Positions 47,252 to 58,430 of a DNA stretch of 64,000 nt are shown here, piece after piece. Numbering within the stretch: the first letter of the stretch is position 1; the number at the start of each line of letters is the position of its first letter. Position numbers and translations under genes: made by a program. Source of the stretch: Macrobrachium rosenbergii (lineage: Eukaryota > Arthropoda > Malacostraca > Decapoda > Palaemonidae); contig NC_089743.1 of the NCBI RefSeq assembly GCF_040412425.1, positions 83,841,971 to 83,905,970 on the forward strand, written 5' to 3'. The notes under the pieces were generated by a model. That model was given only the letters and a program-made list of their open reading frames with translations, was not told the DNA's origin and ran no database searches.

Positions 47252-47537
47252 AAAAAAGTTAAGTATGTCTTAGTTTGACCAGACCACTGAGCTGATTAAC
47301 AGCTCTCCTAGGGCTGGCCCGAAGGATTAGACTTATTTTACGTGGCTAAGAACCAACCGGTTACCTAGCAACGGGACCTACAGCTTATTGTGGAATCCGA
47401 ACCACATTATAGCGAGAAATGAATCTCTATCACCAGAAAAAAATTCCTCTACTTCTTCATTAGCCGGTCGGAGACTCGAATCCGGGCCTAGTGAGTGCTA
47501 GCCGACAACTCTAGCGACTCGCCCAAAGAGGAACTAA
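47252..47537 (-). mobile_element. SINE family A copy 3, full length
   Basis: Flanked by a perfect 12-bp target duplication, TGTTTTCATTAA, at 47240-47251 and 47538-47549. Tail at left (TTGACCAGACCACTGAGCTG), head at right with GAGACTCGAATCCGGGCC, the complement of a B-box-like region. Confidence 0.92.
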
Positions 47538-47549
47538 TGTTTTCATTAA

Positions 47550-48360
47550 GGTGTTACTTACATGTAAAGATGGATCAACATTAAGTCAACATACAAACAC
47601 TACCCAATGTTACAAAACTTCGAAAACTAAAGGTCGCAGATTTCTCAACAGTACAGGGGAAAACTGGAGGAAAATGCATGCTTAATACTATTCATGTCTT
47701 GCTATAGCTAACCTTAATTAAATTTGGAAATAAAATCAATTTAAAACTGTGGTGAAGACAATGAGGAAAAATAGCAAGTGACATTGGCTAAGACTTTTAC
47801 TAATGAAAGGTACTGTTAGGCGTAAAGCAATTACGAGCAAATTGAAAGCTATAATACTTATAAACATCTGATAAAAAAAAGATGATGACTGTAATCTTCC
47901 AAGCACAATCAAATCCTTTTCACGAACGACAATACCAAAAAAAAAAAAAAGTAAATCAAGAGAAATGCAATCAATACACTGTACATCCTGCCACACTCCG
48001 ACTCAAAGCATTGTACCGCAGCCGACCCGTTGCAGACAGTGTACACGCTATTACAACACCGATTACAATAATGGTGAGAGATCACCACTCGGCGCCTCTC
48101 ACGCCAAAGGAACGCAGCGATTACGCAAGCAATGTTTAGTGACCTTGGAATACCACATAACAATAACATCAGCTGCAACAGTCGAACGCAGCTGCGTCTC
48201 CAAGGGAACTGCTGCTTGACGGGGGCTTAGTTCTTCGTCATTACTTGGGAATAATTTCTGATCGTTCACCTTGATTTCCTGTATATTTGAGTGGGGTTCT
48301 ACCGCAATTTCACGGTAATGGTAAAAATTCACGCAAATTTTGTCCGGGTGTATATGTATG
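47550..48360. other. unannotated sequence
   Basis: Poly-A at 47937-47951. Mutually overlapping small frames at 47880-48230; no gene call. Confidence 0.45.
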
Positions 48361-48372
48361 TGTGTGTATGTG

Positions 48373-48555
<183 letters not shown>

Positions 48556-48589
48556 AATGGAAACACCAGCAGGAAGCGCCATCTACACA

Positions 48590-49094
48590 TCAGTAAGGAC
48601 ACCAAGGCCAAAATCCGGAACAGCATTTTACACAACTTTATTGGGGCATGATGCGAGCCGTGCTCTCACTCGTTATCAACCTACAAAATTAAAATGACAT
48701 TACAATTTTTATAATAAAATTCAAAATAATACAGCAAATTTATTATAAAAATGATAAGAATACCTTTAAAAGATGGCTAATCAAAAAAATAAATGAATAA
48801 AATAAAACAAAGCAAAATAAAAAATTAAAGTCACAAAAACGGAAGGTACAAAGGCACGAAAAATACACTAGTCAATATACAAACCAGTAAAACGCAGACT
48901 AAAAACACAAAAGTGAGGTTACAGCCACATTTCTAGCCAAAGGTTTTATCTTGATGGAATATAGAACTTCTAAAATGTCGAGGCCTGCAGCAAACTGAGC
49001 AGTGGTTGATAACGAGCGAGAGCGCTGCTCGAAACAAGTCCCAATAAAGTTGTGTAAAATGCTGTTCCGGGTTTTGTCCTTGGTGTCCTTACTG

Positions 49095-49095
<1 letters not shown>
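48590..49095. mobile_element. foldback element with 92-bp inverted ends between (TA)n arrays
   Basis: Left arm 48590-48681 begins TCAGTAAGGACACCAAGG; right arm 49004-49095 ends with the complement. Shared words include CAATAAAGTTGTGTAAAATG and GTTGATAACGAG. The 322-bp interior is A-rich and noncoding. The right arm continues directly into (TA)n. On the plus strand at 49007-49035 the right arm reads TTGATAACGAGCGAGAGCGC then TGCTCGAAAC, giving a GAGC/GCTC stem between TTGATAA and GAAAC, which fits a hammerhead-like core closely. Confidence 0.9.

Positions 49096-49096
<1 letters not shown>

Positions 49097-49182
<86 letters not shown>
49097..49182. repeat. (TA)n microsatellite
   Basis: Directly abuts the right end of the foldback. 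Confidence 0.98.
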
Positions 49183-50092
<910 letters not shown>

Positions 50093-50185
<93 letters not shown>

Positions 50186-50216
50186 CCTTTATCACATACA
50201 CAATTTTTCTGTGCAT

Positions 50217-50266
<50 letters not shown>
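50093..50266. repeat. (TA)n and (GA)n microsatellites
   Basis: (TA)n at 50096-50183 and (GA)n at 50220-50266 with a 36-bp spacer. Confidence 0.98.
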
Positions 50267-50269
<3 letters not shown>

Positions 50270-50399
50270 TTGTTTGCGGAGGGTATCACTGACTAAATTT
50301 TAGATCGTGGTGGCAAGAATTGCAATGTATTTTGATTTTTATTGCAAATATAAATAAATATATACATATATGTATATATACATGTATATATGTATATAT

Positions 50400-50470
50400 A
50401 AAAATAAATATAATATAATATAAAATAAACATAATATAATATAATATATAATATAATATAATATAATACA
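50400..50470. repeat. degenerate (TAATA)n array
   Basis: Repeated ATAATATAAT words; pentanucleotide-like. Confidence 0.85.
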
Positions 50471-51218
50471 AATTGCTTTAGTTTTTCTCCTCCCATGTTT
50501 CGTCCAGAATAACACGATATGTGACTTCATGAAATTACTTCTGCACTCGCGGATATTACCCAGATAAACAGCGAACCATCTGTTAATATGCCACAGGTTT
50601 CCCGCGTAAAAAGGAACTATGAGCAGGAGTTGCACAGCTAATTCCGGAACAATATATGCAACAGTATACCATCTAGAAGTTATAATTTGATTTTCTTCTT
50701 TTTTTTAACTGTTCGGTTTTGTCGTGGTGGCGAAATTGTATCTCGCCGGAACGCATTCCTAACGCATTCTGCTGCATTATCATGAGACAGAGACACTCAT
50801 TTCGGGAAATATATATTAAGGTAACTTTGAAAGTGTGCCAGGTCTTTTGGGGTAACACCTTTTGGTATAACTTTGTGAGGGTAAAATTCGCATGTTGTCA
50901 CCACATGTTAATCGTTACTCCTACCAAGTCAACAATTACATTTGAATTTTACTTATTCTTGCGCTTATATCAAGAATATTCTTGCTCGTACCAGCCCTAA
51001 CATTCAGTTTTTTACTTCGCTAAATGAGAGTGACAACATCATTCGTAAAAATGTTATCTATATATTTGTCAAATTACATCGAGTTTAGCTTCACTAACTC
51101 ATGTCTAGTATCAAACAATGTTTGGATTATGCAACAAAACTGTATGACACTGAGTTTTATCCTAAATTATTTTTTTCTCTGAGGTCCGGAGTGAATTAAT
51201 CTGACTGGCTAATGAAGG

Positions 51219-51220
<2 letters not shown>
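50471..51220. other. unannotated sequence
   Basis: No gene recognised; the frame at 50719-51000 (93 codons) has no motif. Confidence 0.45.

Positions 51221-51262
<42 letters not shown>
51221..51262. repeat. (TC)n microsatellite
   Basis: Pure dinucleotide run. Confidence 0.98.
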
Positions 51263-51402
51263 ATAAATTACAGTTAGATAAAATATTCACATTCAGCTAT
51301 CGCCTCCCATATAAAGCATATTCTAGATTTTACAGATATCAACCTTAATAGTTGCTGTCTAAACGTTCGCTTGATGAAGAACAAGGACATACCTGAACAA
51401 AA

Positions 51403-52873
51403 TTTCATTTATAGCTGGAGTGTAACAGTTAATTTTTGAACGAACGCCAAGTAAAGCCACCTCGGGGTTTTAGTTTTCTGAAAAGAAAACTATTGTGCCG
51501 GCTTTGTCTGTCCGTCAGCACTTATTTCTGTCCGCCCTCAGATCTTAAAAACTACAGAGGCTAGAGGGCTGCAAATATTTATGTTGATCATCCACCCTCC
51601 AATCATCAAACATACCAAATTGCAGCCCTCTAGCCTGGGTAGTTTTAATTTAATTTAAGGTGTAAGGTTTAGTGCTTGTTTTGCGTATGGGTGCACCTTG
51701 TTGTGGGTGCACTCCTCTCCCGGTGGGGCTTATTTTTTTTATGTTTACAGTTTACGTCTGTTGCTTTCGTCGGCAGAACGTTCGTCAAGTTTGGGTAGCC
51801 ATCGAGTCAGGGCCTGGACAGCATAGCAGCATGGACTTGTTTAATAGCAGGTAGGTTTTACCTGTTGTCTTCGACAGTTTTCGATGAGGAGAACCACAGC
51901 AAAGTTATCGAGGATGAGTTGGTGGCTCAACCTTAGTCGCCAGTGGAGAGAAGGTATTCCTCTGAGTCAGCAGCGTGGCTGTTGCATCGACTCTGTCGTG
52001 ATCATCTGTGTCTTGTGGAGATATTCCTGTTTGCTGCCCACACGGTGGTTTCGATGATTTCACGGCAGTAGTTTGATGGTCGTCCTCGGTAACCTTTGAT
52101 GCTGGTCTTGACATCCCAAGGTGGATGTTCTGTTTTTTTCTACTGTACGAAGATTGTGATTATTATATTGGTATTATTCATGATACTTTAGATTGATTGT
52201 TATTGACTTTATATTTGCTGCTTTATTGATTTTTCAGATTTGTTTATTACTATGGTTAATTGGTTATACCGTGGATTGTCTGATATTATCTATGCTGTCT
52301 GTATCGCTTATTGTTTGATGTAGCTTAAATGTTGTTCTCCTCTATATGATGTTCGTTACTTTTTGCTGTGATGGTAATGTTTATTTAAAGTAACTTTAAT
52401 TTTGCTACATCTATGGTATTTTTTGACTCGTGGATTATGTAGTTTTGATTCGTGGATTATATATGATGTGTGATATGATTTATATATTAATTTTACCAAA
52501 CTTTACTCATTTGTAAATATGTACATTAATTAATGTTAATAAACTTGTTTTAAGGTTATTTTGCTGTTTTTGTTGTTCCCCTTTCCCCGTTGTTGTCTCG
52601 GCTTCTGCCAGTCTTTCCAGTCCATTTGTCTGTAATTGATGATAGAATTTGATGAACCGAGGTTTGGTTCATAACAAAGGTTAAAGTTAGCTGTGATCGT
52701 GCTTCTGGCAACGCAACAACACAGGCCACCACGGCTGGCTGAGAGTTTCATGGGCCCCGGTTCATACAGCATTAGACCGGGACCACCGGAAGATAGATCT
52801 ATTTTCGGTGGCCTTGATTATACGCTGTACAGAAAACTCGATTGAGCTGAAGGAACTTCGGCGCATTTTTTAC
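51403..52873 (+). mobile_element. repeat family C copy 1, split by a solo LTR
   Basis: Two halves (51403-51660 and 52681-52873) join to one element like the copy at 57214-57586. Family words are AGTTTTCTGAAAAGAAAACT, TTGTGCCGGCTTTGTCTGTC, a strong internal palindrome (GGCTAGAGGGCTGCAA...TTGCAGCCCTCTAGCC), AAGTTAG, AGATAGATCTATTTTCGGTG and TACGCTGTACAGAAAACTC. No coding potential. AGAAAACT/AGTTTTCT near both ends may be remnants of terminal inverted repeats. I recognise it as a common decapod repeat; its class is unknown to me. Confidence 0.85.
51661..52676 (+). mobile_element. solo LTR, 1016 bp, with 4-bp target duplication
   Basis: It interrupts repeat C exactly between ATTTAAGG and TTAAAGTTAG, sequences contiguous in copy 2 (near 55120-55135). 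It starts TGTAAGG, ends ATAACA (TG...CA ends) and is flanked by AAGG at 51657-51660 and 52677-52680. An AATAAA signal lies near 52538-52543, TATATAT-like sequence is upstream, and the 3' part is GC-richer, all usual for an LTR. There are no internal domains or second LTR, so it is a recombination-derived solo LTR. The 4-bp duplication fits Gypsy-type integrases (4-6 bp); family unknown. Strand assigned from AATAAA. Confidence 0.82.
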
Positions 52874-53795
52874 CCCACAGTATATGATGAGTTCATGGCC
52901 ACAGGGTAAAGAAAGTAAGCTTGATACCTCTCACGCGCACACATTACTCTCTTGCTAGCGGGAACCACAAGCACGCACGTTGATCTACTCATCGTGTATC
53001 GCCAACTGAAAGTGGTCACTTTCTTGGTCGAACAAAACGGAAGTGGGAGCACAAAAATATGACGAACTTTCTGAAGCACATCTGACAGTGGCTGTTTAAT
53101 TCGGAGACCACAATATATTACCTATTAATTATCACCTTTATTTATTTATATTTCATCTTGTATGTCCGGTAAGCGTGACCTAGGTGAGATGGTCGATGTA
53201 AAAATATCTTGTGAAATGCTCACACGAATAGTGGCTTGGATTCCGAGTTCATTAGAATGCCTCGCCAAGATTTATTTTCCCATTCTTGTAAATAATAGAA
53301 GATAACTAAAAAATTCACTTTCTCTGAGGCCGTTACTATGAGTGACAGTCAAGTAACCCAAAGCCCCTGGTTGAGAGCAGAGGCTTATACCTTAGCAACG
53401 GCGCCTCCTAAGCTCCTCTTCAATTTTCGTTCCTGATCTGACTTAGTTTCTTTTCCTCTTTTCTTCATATACTTTCTTTTCTTCGAGTCTGTGCACAAGG
53501 CATAAAAATCATTATTTCTCCGTCCTCTTCGTATAGTTCTTGAGGTTTTATATTGTTCCCTTTTCATCATTCTTTGCACGAAAGTAGTGTACAATATTTT
53601 CCTTATCTCTTATACTGTGTTGGAGCCAGTCTTACTGACATAGGCGGCACAATGCGTACAGGTGGATTAGTTTTGTCTAATTCAACGCAGTGTGATTTGA
53701 TTTATGCGTATTTGGGCTGTCAAGCAAGCACTGTAGCACTTTCGCTTCAGACAGTGAGGAGTTAGAGTGACTGGGCAGTCAGATAACGAGATTCA
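52874..53795. other. unannotated sequence
   Basis: No gene recognised; frames at 52870-53079 (minus), 53385-53594 (minus) and 53553-53765 (plus) lack motifs. Confidence 0.45.
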
Positions 53796-53799
53796 GTAA

Positions 53800-54330
53800 A
53801 TGAAGGTGATGAAGTACAAGGATTTAAAGGTGGAACCAGGAGAAAACCCCCATAGTTGCACTAAGAAGTTAAGTTAAGTATATCTTAGTTTAACCAGACC
53901 ACTGAGCTGATTGACAGCTCTCCTAGGGCTGGCCCGAAGGGTTAGACTTATTTTACGTGGCTAAGAACCAATTGGTTACCTAGCAACGGGACCTACAGCT
54001 TATTGTGGAATTCCGAACCACATTATAACGAGAAACGAATTTCTATCACCAGAAATAAATTTCTCTAATTCTTCATTGGCCGGCCAGAGACTCGAACTCG
54101 GGCCTAGCAGAGTGCTAGCCGAGAATTCTACCGATTCGTCCAACGAGGAACTAGGATGCACTAAGAAGTAACAGTTACAAGTGTTGAACAGCAATGCTGA
54201 AGAAAGGAAGAGGGAATGGAGGTAAAGTAAAAGGCTAAAAAAGTGGGTGTAGCTAGGGCCGAGGAGACGCTGCACTCTTAAGTCATGTCTACAGTGCGCC
54301 ATGTGGAGAGCACTGAAGTTACTGCCCCGT
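53800..54330 (+). mobile_element. repeat family B copy 3, interrupted by SINE A
   Basis: The left part (about 53800-53869, GGAACCAGGAGAAAACC...AGTTGCACTA) and right part (54170-54330, GGAATGGAGGTAAAGTAAAA, GGGCCGAGGAGACGCTGCA, TACAGTGCGCC) are two pieces of one family B copy, separated by SINE A at 53870-54156. Confidence 0.82.
53870..54156 (-). mobile_element. SINE family A copy 4, inside repeat B
   Basis: A perfect 13-bp target duplication, TGCACTAAGAAGT, at 53857-53869 and 54157-54169. All family blocks are present: CCAGACCACTGAGCTGAT, CCTAGCAACGGGACCTACAG, CATTGGCCGGCC, and a head with GAGACTCGAACTCGGGCC. Confidence 0.93.
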
Positions 54331-54866
54331 GTTACAAAGTTATGCTGGAACTGAGTAGGTGCTACCTAACGACTTATTGAACCTTTGTAAGAAACACCAA
54401 AATGAAGTTACGGTTTTACTTACGCTTAAAATACCATTCTGATTACAACTGGAAGAGGGAAATGATAAATATCTTCCTTATCACAACTCAGAATACAAAA
54501 TACAACATCTGTAAACAATAAAAGACTTCTTGGAAAAAGAAAGGAAGGTATGAGAATGGCACAAAGTTAATAACCCTTCTCCTTTATTCAAAAGGCAAAA
54601 GTTCCTTGGCTTCTCTCCACCAAGAACCGAAATACGAGAGTTTTCAACGAACAAAGCAAGAGACATGGCACAACCTATGGAGGCTGCTAGCTCTGAGAAC
54701 AGGCAAAATAAAACAGATATCATTGTAAATGCAAAAGAACAAAAGAATGGAAGAAAATTAATATTCAAATAAGTCTCCTTTGTGGGACAGCATGGAGGAA
54801 TGTCAGCGGAAGCACTTGTCCGTGAAAGCATTAAAGTCAGAAGCCAGGAAAAGAAAAGAAAATTTC
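54331..54866. other. unannotated sequence
   Basis: The 116-codon minus frame at 54481-54831 is hydrophobic and Cys-rich without a recognised family; not called. Confidence 0.4.
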
Positions 54867-55185
54867 ATTTACTAGTTGGAGTGAAACAGTTAATTTTTGA
54901 ACGAACGCCTAGTAAAGCCACCTCCGGGTTTTAGTTTTCTGAAAAGAAAACTATTGTGCCGGCTTTGTCTGTCCGTCCGCACTTTTTTCTCTGCGCCCTT
55001 AGATCTTAAAAACTACAGAGGCTAGAGGGCTGCAAATATTTATGTTCATCCTCCACCCTCCAATCATCAAACATACCAAATTGCAGCCTTCTAGCCTTAG
55101 TAGTTTTGATTTAATTTAAGGTTAAAGTTAGTCATGATCGTGCTTCTGGCAACGCAGCAACACAGGCCGCCACTGAAGGTTAAGA
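54867..55185 (+). mobile_element. repeat family C copy 2, 3'-truncated
   Basis: Shares with copy 1 the upstream words ACAGTTAATTTTTGAACGAA and CGCCTAGTAAAGCCACC, then AGTTTTCTGAAAAGAAAACT, the central palindrome and GTTAAAGTTAGTCATGATCG. It stops after CAACACAGGCCGCCACTGAA, lacking the GGTGGCC 3' end. Confidence 0.88.
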
Positions 55186-55510
55186 TGACATGGCAATGCT
55201 TTGTTAGAGTATAAGATGAACAGCTCTCCATAATTCTGAAGTTGTTTACAAGCGTAGTCTTTAAAAAAAAGATTAAAACAAATTTTAGTTACGGTACCCG
55301 CTGCATAACGGCAGATATTTAAAGCAGAAAGCAGTCACTGTTATCCAGAAATAACTAGGTGCACCATATGATACGTACATCAATGCCTAAGTAATAAATA
55401 GGCAAATACATAAAATAAGAAGAAAGAAGTTCAATGCTGTACACGTATCTCCTCTATAAAAACTACGGTACAGTCCATATTGATGAAGATTATCAATAAG
55501 AACTTGGTCT
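55186..55510. other. unannotated sequence
   Basis: Nothing recognised. Confidence 0.45.
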
Positions 55511-55511
55511 C

Positions 55512-55603
55512 TTTAACACCATCTGTACTTTCCAAAGACTGGAACCTCCTCCACCCTCCCTCTGGAGGGGTTCCAGCCTTTGGAAAGTACAGATGGGGTT
55601 AAA
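55512..55603. repeat. palindrome, about 41-bp arms
   Basis: Left arm 55512-55553 and right arm 55563-55603 share CTTTCCAAAG and GGAACC words as complements, with a pyrimidine loop CCCTCCCTC. No flanking microsatellite. The plus-strand right arm has TTTGGAAAGTAC where other palindromes have CGAAA. Confidence 0.88.
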
Positions 55604-55844
55604 AAGCCCTCCCTCTGTGATCTAACTACTACAATGGGTTCCTCCTCCGAAAACATTTGCCAGTTACCACATGACATCGTTTGTTCCCCCGACCGAGAAG
55701 TCTTGGTTCTCCTCTTGAAAGAAAAGGTATTTGATTTACTGACTAACTTTATGAAGTTTACGCTGTCAAGCGAAGCACAGGGGCACTTTCGCACATTCAG
55801 CTCTTAAACCGGTGAAAAGATGGAATTGGTGTGGTTTGATAGTA

Positions 55845-56102
55845 CGACAAAGAGTTTCAGAAAATAAAGATGAAGAACTAGGATCTGAATGGAACTGGGA
55901 GGAAACCGCACCAAGAACTAAGAGTTAAGAGACTCTGGAGACTTTGGAAAACAAGACTAGAGAAAGAAGCAGGAATGGAGGTAAAGTAAAAGGCTAAATA
56001 GCGAGTATAGTTCGGGGCCGAGGGAATGCTGCAAACACCCTCTGGTAACGCCTACAGTGTACCAAGTGAGGTGTACTGACGGCACTAACCCCCTGCGGGT
56101 TC
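55845..56102 (+). mobile_element. dispersed repeat family B, copy 4
   Basis: Contains GGAATGGAGGTAAAGTAAAA, GGGCCGAGGGAATGCTGCAA, GCCTACAGTGTACC, and GTACTGACGGCACTAACCCC, co-linear with copies 1 and 3. The left limit is approximate. Confidence 0.82.
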
Positions 56103-56261
56103 AAAGAAGAGGCAGAAAAAGAAAAGATCGGAAGCACACAATGCACTTTTAAAAAGTCGTACAGACTAACCTTTGCCCCAAGGAGGAGGAGAAGTAGCAA
56201 AGGTGAACGACTCAAACGCACATCTTTAACCTCTCGCCAAGACCTGAAACCTTTTAGGTCT

Positions 56262-56335
56262 GAAATTACATAACCCGAGGGGGAAGAGGGTCACAGATTT
56301 GAGTAAGCCCTGCTGAACGTATTTCTTTATCACTG
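56262..56335 (+). repeat. possible low-copy repeat D, copy 1
   Basis: CGAGGGGGAAGAGGGTCACA and TTTGAGTAAGCCCTGCTGAA resemble GTGGGGGGAGAGGGACGGGG and TTTGAGAAAGCCTCGCTGAA near 63260-63298, same orientation. Short, so uncertain. Confidence 0.4.
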
Positions 56336-56402
56336 AAAGACCCTGTGACGGTAGCTACTGTGTTTTATTTTTCTGTTCGACAGATTTTCTAAAAAACAAT
56401 AA

Positions 56403-56405
<3 letters not shown>

Positions 56406-56453
<48 letters not shown>
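56406..56453. repeat. (GA)n microsatellite
   Basis: Pure dinucleotide run. Confidence 0.98.
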
Positions 56454-56455
<2 letters not shown>

Positions 56456-57205
56456 TCCTTTAGTTTCAGTGCTAACATTTGATTCACATGATCAAGTACG
56501 AGACAATCAAAGCCAAACAAATCTATTGTACTTTCCTCTCTAACGTGATCGGTCTACAAAGGCTATGTCTTTCCTAGCGATTGCCAGTTTATCTGAAGAC
56601 CATTAACTGCTCACAAAACAAAGAGGTTGCAAACTGTCCGGCCTGAACTCGGTCCGGGCCATAACTACAGCCTGAGTTACTTCCGCAGCATTTCCAGAAA
56701 GTCATCATACTGACGTGATAATGATGCTCCCTCAACGGCTGAAACGGTAATGTGAGGTGACGGTTGTTGGTACGGCTTCTAGCGTTAAGAACGTCTTATT
56801 TATTATTACTTTATTGATTACAAACTATTTATTACAGTACTTTATTTATTACAATACTTTATTGATTACAATACTTTATTAATTACAATACTCTATTAAT
56901 TGCAACCTACAATGAAAGCGCCAATAGTACTACCCCATCATTTACTACTGATGCTAAATGCATCTTTAAGACACCTGATTGAATGTCTGGACCATCAGTG
57001 TTGAAATCAAGATACAAAACGACCCTGGAGATAAAAAAGTGATTGAACAATGCTCTTCATTCGGAATATTCCATATAGGCCCCATGCATTTCAAATTAGC
57101 GGGTAGCTTATAGTACACACACACTCTCTCTCTCTCTGTAAGTGGACATTCATATACGTAAATCTATAAGAATAACACAAAGTCATGGGAGACTCACGTT
57201 CCATG
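56454..57205. other. unannotated sequence
   Basis: A degenerate local repeat ATTACAATACTTTATT occurs four to five times at 56800-56900; otherwise nothing. Confidence 0.5.
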
Positions 57206-57207
57206 TA

Positions 57208-57586
57208 CCTATAAGTTTTAGTTTTCTGTAAAAAAAAAAAAAAAAAACTATTGCGCCGGCTTTGCCTGTCCGTCCGCATTTTTTCTGTCCGCCCTCAGAT
57301 CTTAAAAACGACTGAGACTAGAGGGCTGCAAATTGGTATATTGATCATCTACCCTCCAATCATTAAACATACCAAATTGCAGCCCTCTAGCCTCAGTAGG
57401 TTTTATTTTATTTAGGGTTAAAGTTAGCCACAATGGTGCGTCTGGTAACGATATAGGACAGGCCACCACCGGGCCGTGGTTAAGTTTCATGGACCGCGAC
57501 TCATACAGCGTTATACCGAGACCACCGAAAGATAGATCTATTTCGGTGGCCTTGATTATACGCTGCACAGAAAACTCATTTTTTAC
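57208..57586 (+). mobile_element. repeat family C copy 3, near complete
   Basis: AAGTTTTAGTTTTCTGTAAA, an expanded A run (57231-57246), GCGCCGGCTTTGCCTGTCCG, the central palindrome (ACTAGAGGGCTGCAAATTGG with its complement), ACCACCGGGCCGTGGTTAAG, AGATAGATCTATTTCGGTGG and CTGCACAGAAAACTC. It serves as the uninterrupted reference for the 3' half of copy 1. Confidence 0.9.
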
Positions 57587-57589
57587 TTG

Positions 57590-58015
57590 TTTATATGTTG
57601 AGATACATAGGTTTTTACGTCAGTTAGTTTCTTGATAACAAATAATAAATCCAGAAACAAATAAAAGGGCTGGGTCACTGACTCAGACAACGAGGGGCTT
57701 CCTCGGGAAGCGTTCCTGCTCTCGATAGTCTCTCTCTCTCTCTCTCTCTACATTCATCTCGCTCTCAGATTCCACCTCGTGCGACTGGACTCCTCCCCTT
57801 TTGACATCCTTCTACACACAATGGCTTCTAGTTACTTGGTTAGGCTGCTTAGGATGAAGTGATTTTTTCCCCCCTCTTAACCATTCCAGTCACGCAAGTG
57901 GCACACCCCTGCGCAATGACTGCCTATTTTGTTTTTCTTTTGTTTTTCTTCCTTTTCGTTTCTCTTTCAAAACTGGTCCTATGAATTACTTCTGAGAACA
58001 CATAAATACACACAC
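57590..58015. other. unannotated sequence
   Basis: Short (TC)n at 57728-57750; nothing else. Confidence 0.45.
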
Positions 58016-58028
58016 ACATATATATATA

Positions 58029-58078
<50 letters not shown>

Positions 58079-58082
58079 TATT
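58008..58082. repeat. compound (CA)n(TA)n microsatellite
   Basis: Short (CA)n then (TA)n with TACC/TACATA interruptions. Confidence 0.96.
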
Positions 58083-58351
58083 ACCTAATAGTTTTCCCAC
58101 TGAGAGGATGGCTCCAGAATTTTGTGTTAGCCTTCCAGTGTTCGGCAAGCATTTTGGGATGAGACTGCTAGTCCTATGCAACCCAACTCTGTCGACTAAC
58201 TTCCAGGTACCCAACTCCCTGCTTATGTCAACAGAATCACAATACTTGTTTTAAAAAATGGGTTAAGTGGCTTACCCCTCGTCACGATTCGAGCTCGAGA
58301 CTCCCGCTAGAGAAGCAAGACTAGACTAGACGCATGTAGTGTATTTGTAGC

Positions 58352-58353
<2 letters not shown>

Positions 58354-58427
<74 letters not shown>
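58354..58427. repeat. (GA)n microsatellite
   Basis: A pure run of about 73 bp. Confidence 0.98.

Positions 58428-58430
<3 letters not shown>

Noticed and set aside
54481..54831. small hydrophobic secreted or membrane protein
   Set aside because: The frame is hydrophobic, but there is no convincing signal-peptide start or conserved Cys pattern, and it lies between repeats.
58255..58345. another SINE or tRNA-like element
   Set aside because: CGATTCGAGCTCGAGACTCC looks B-box-like, but there is no A box, no second copy in the window and no target duplication.
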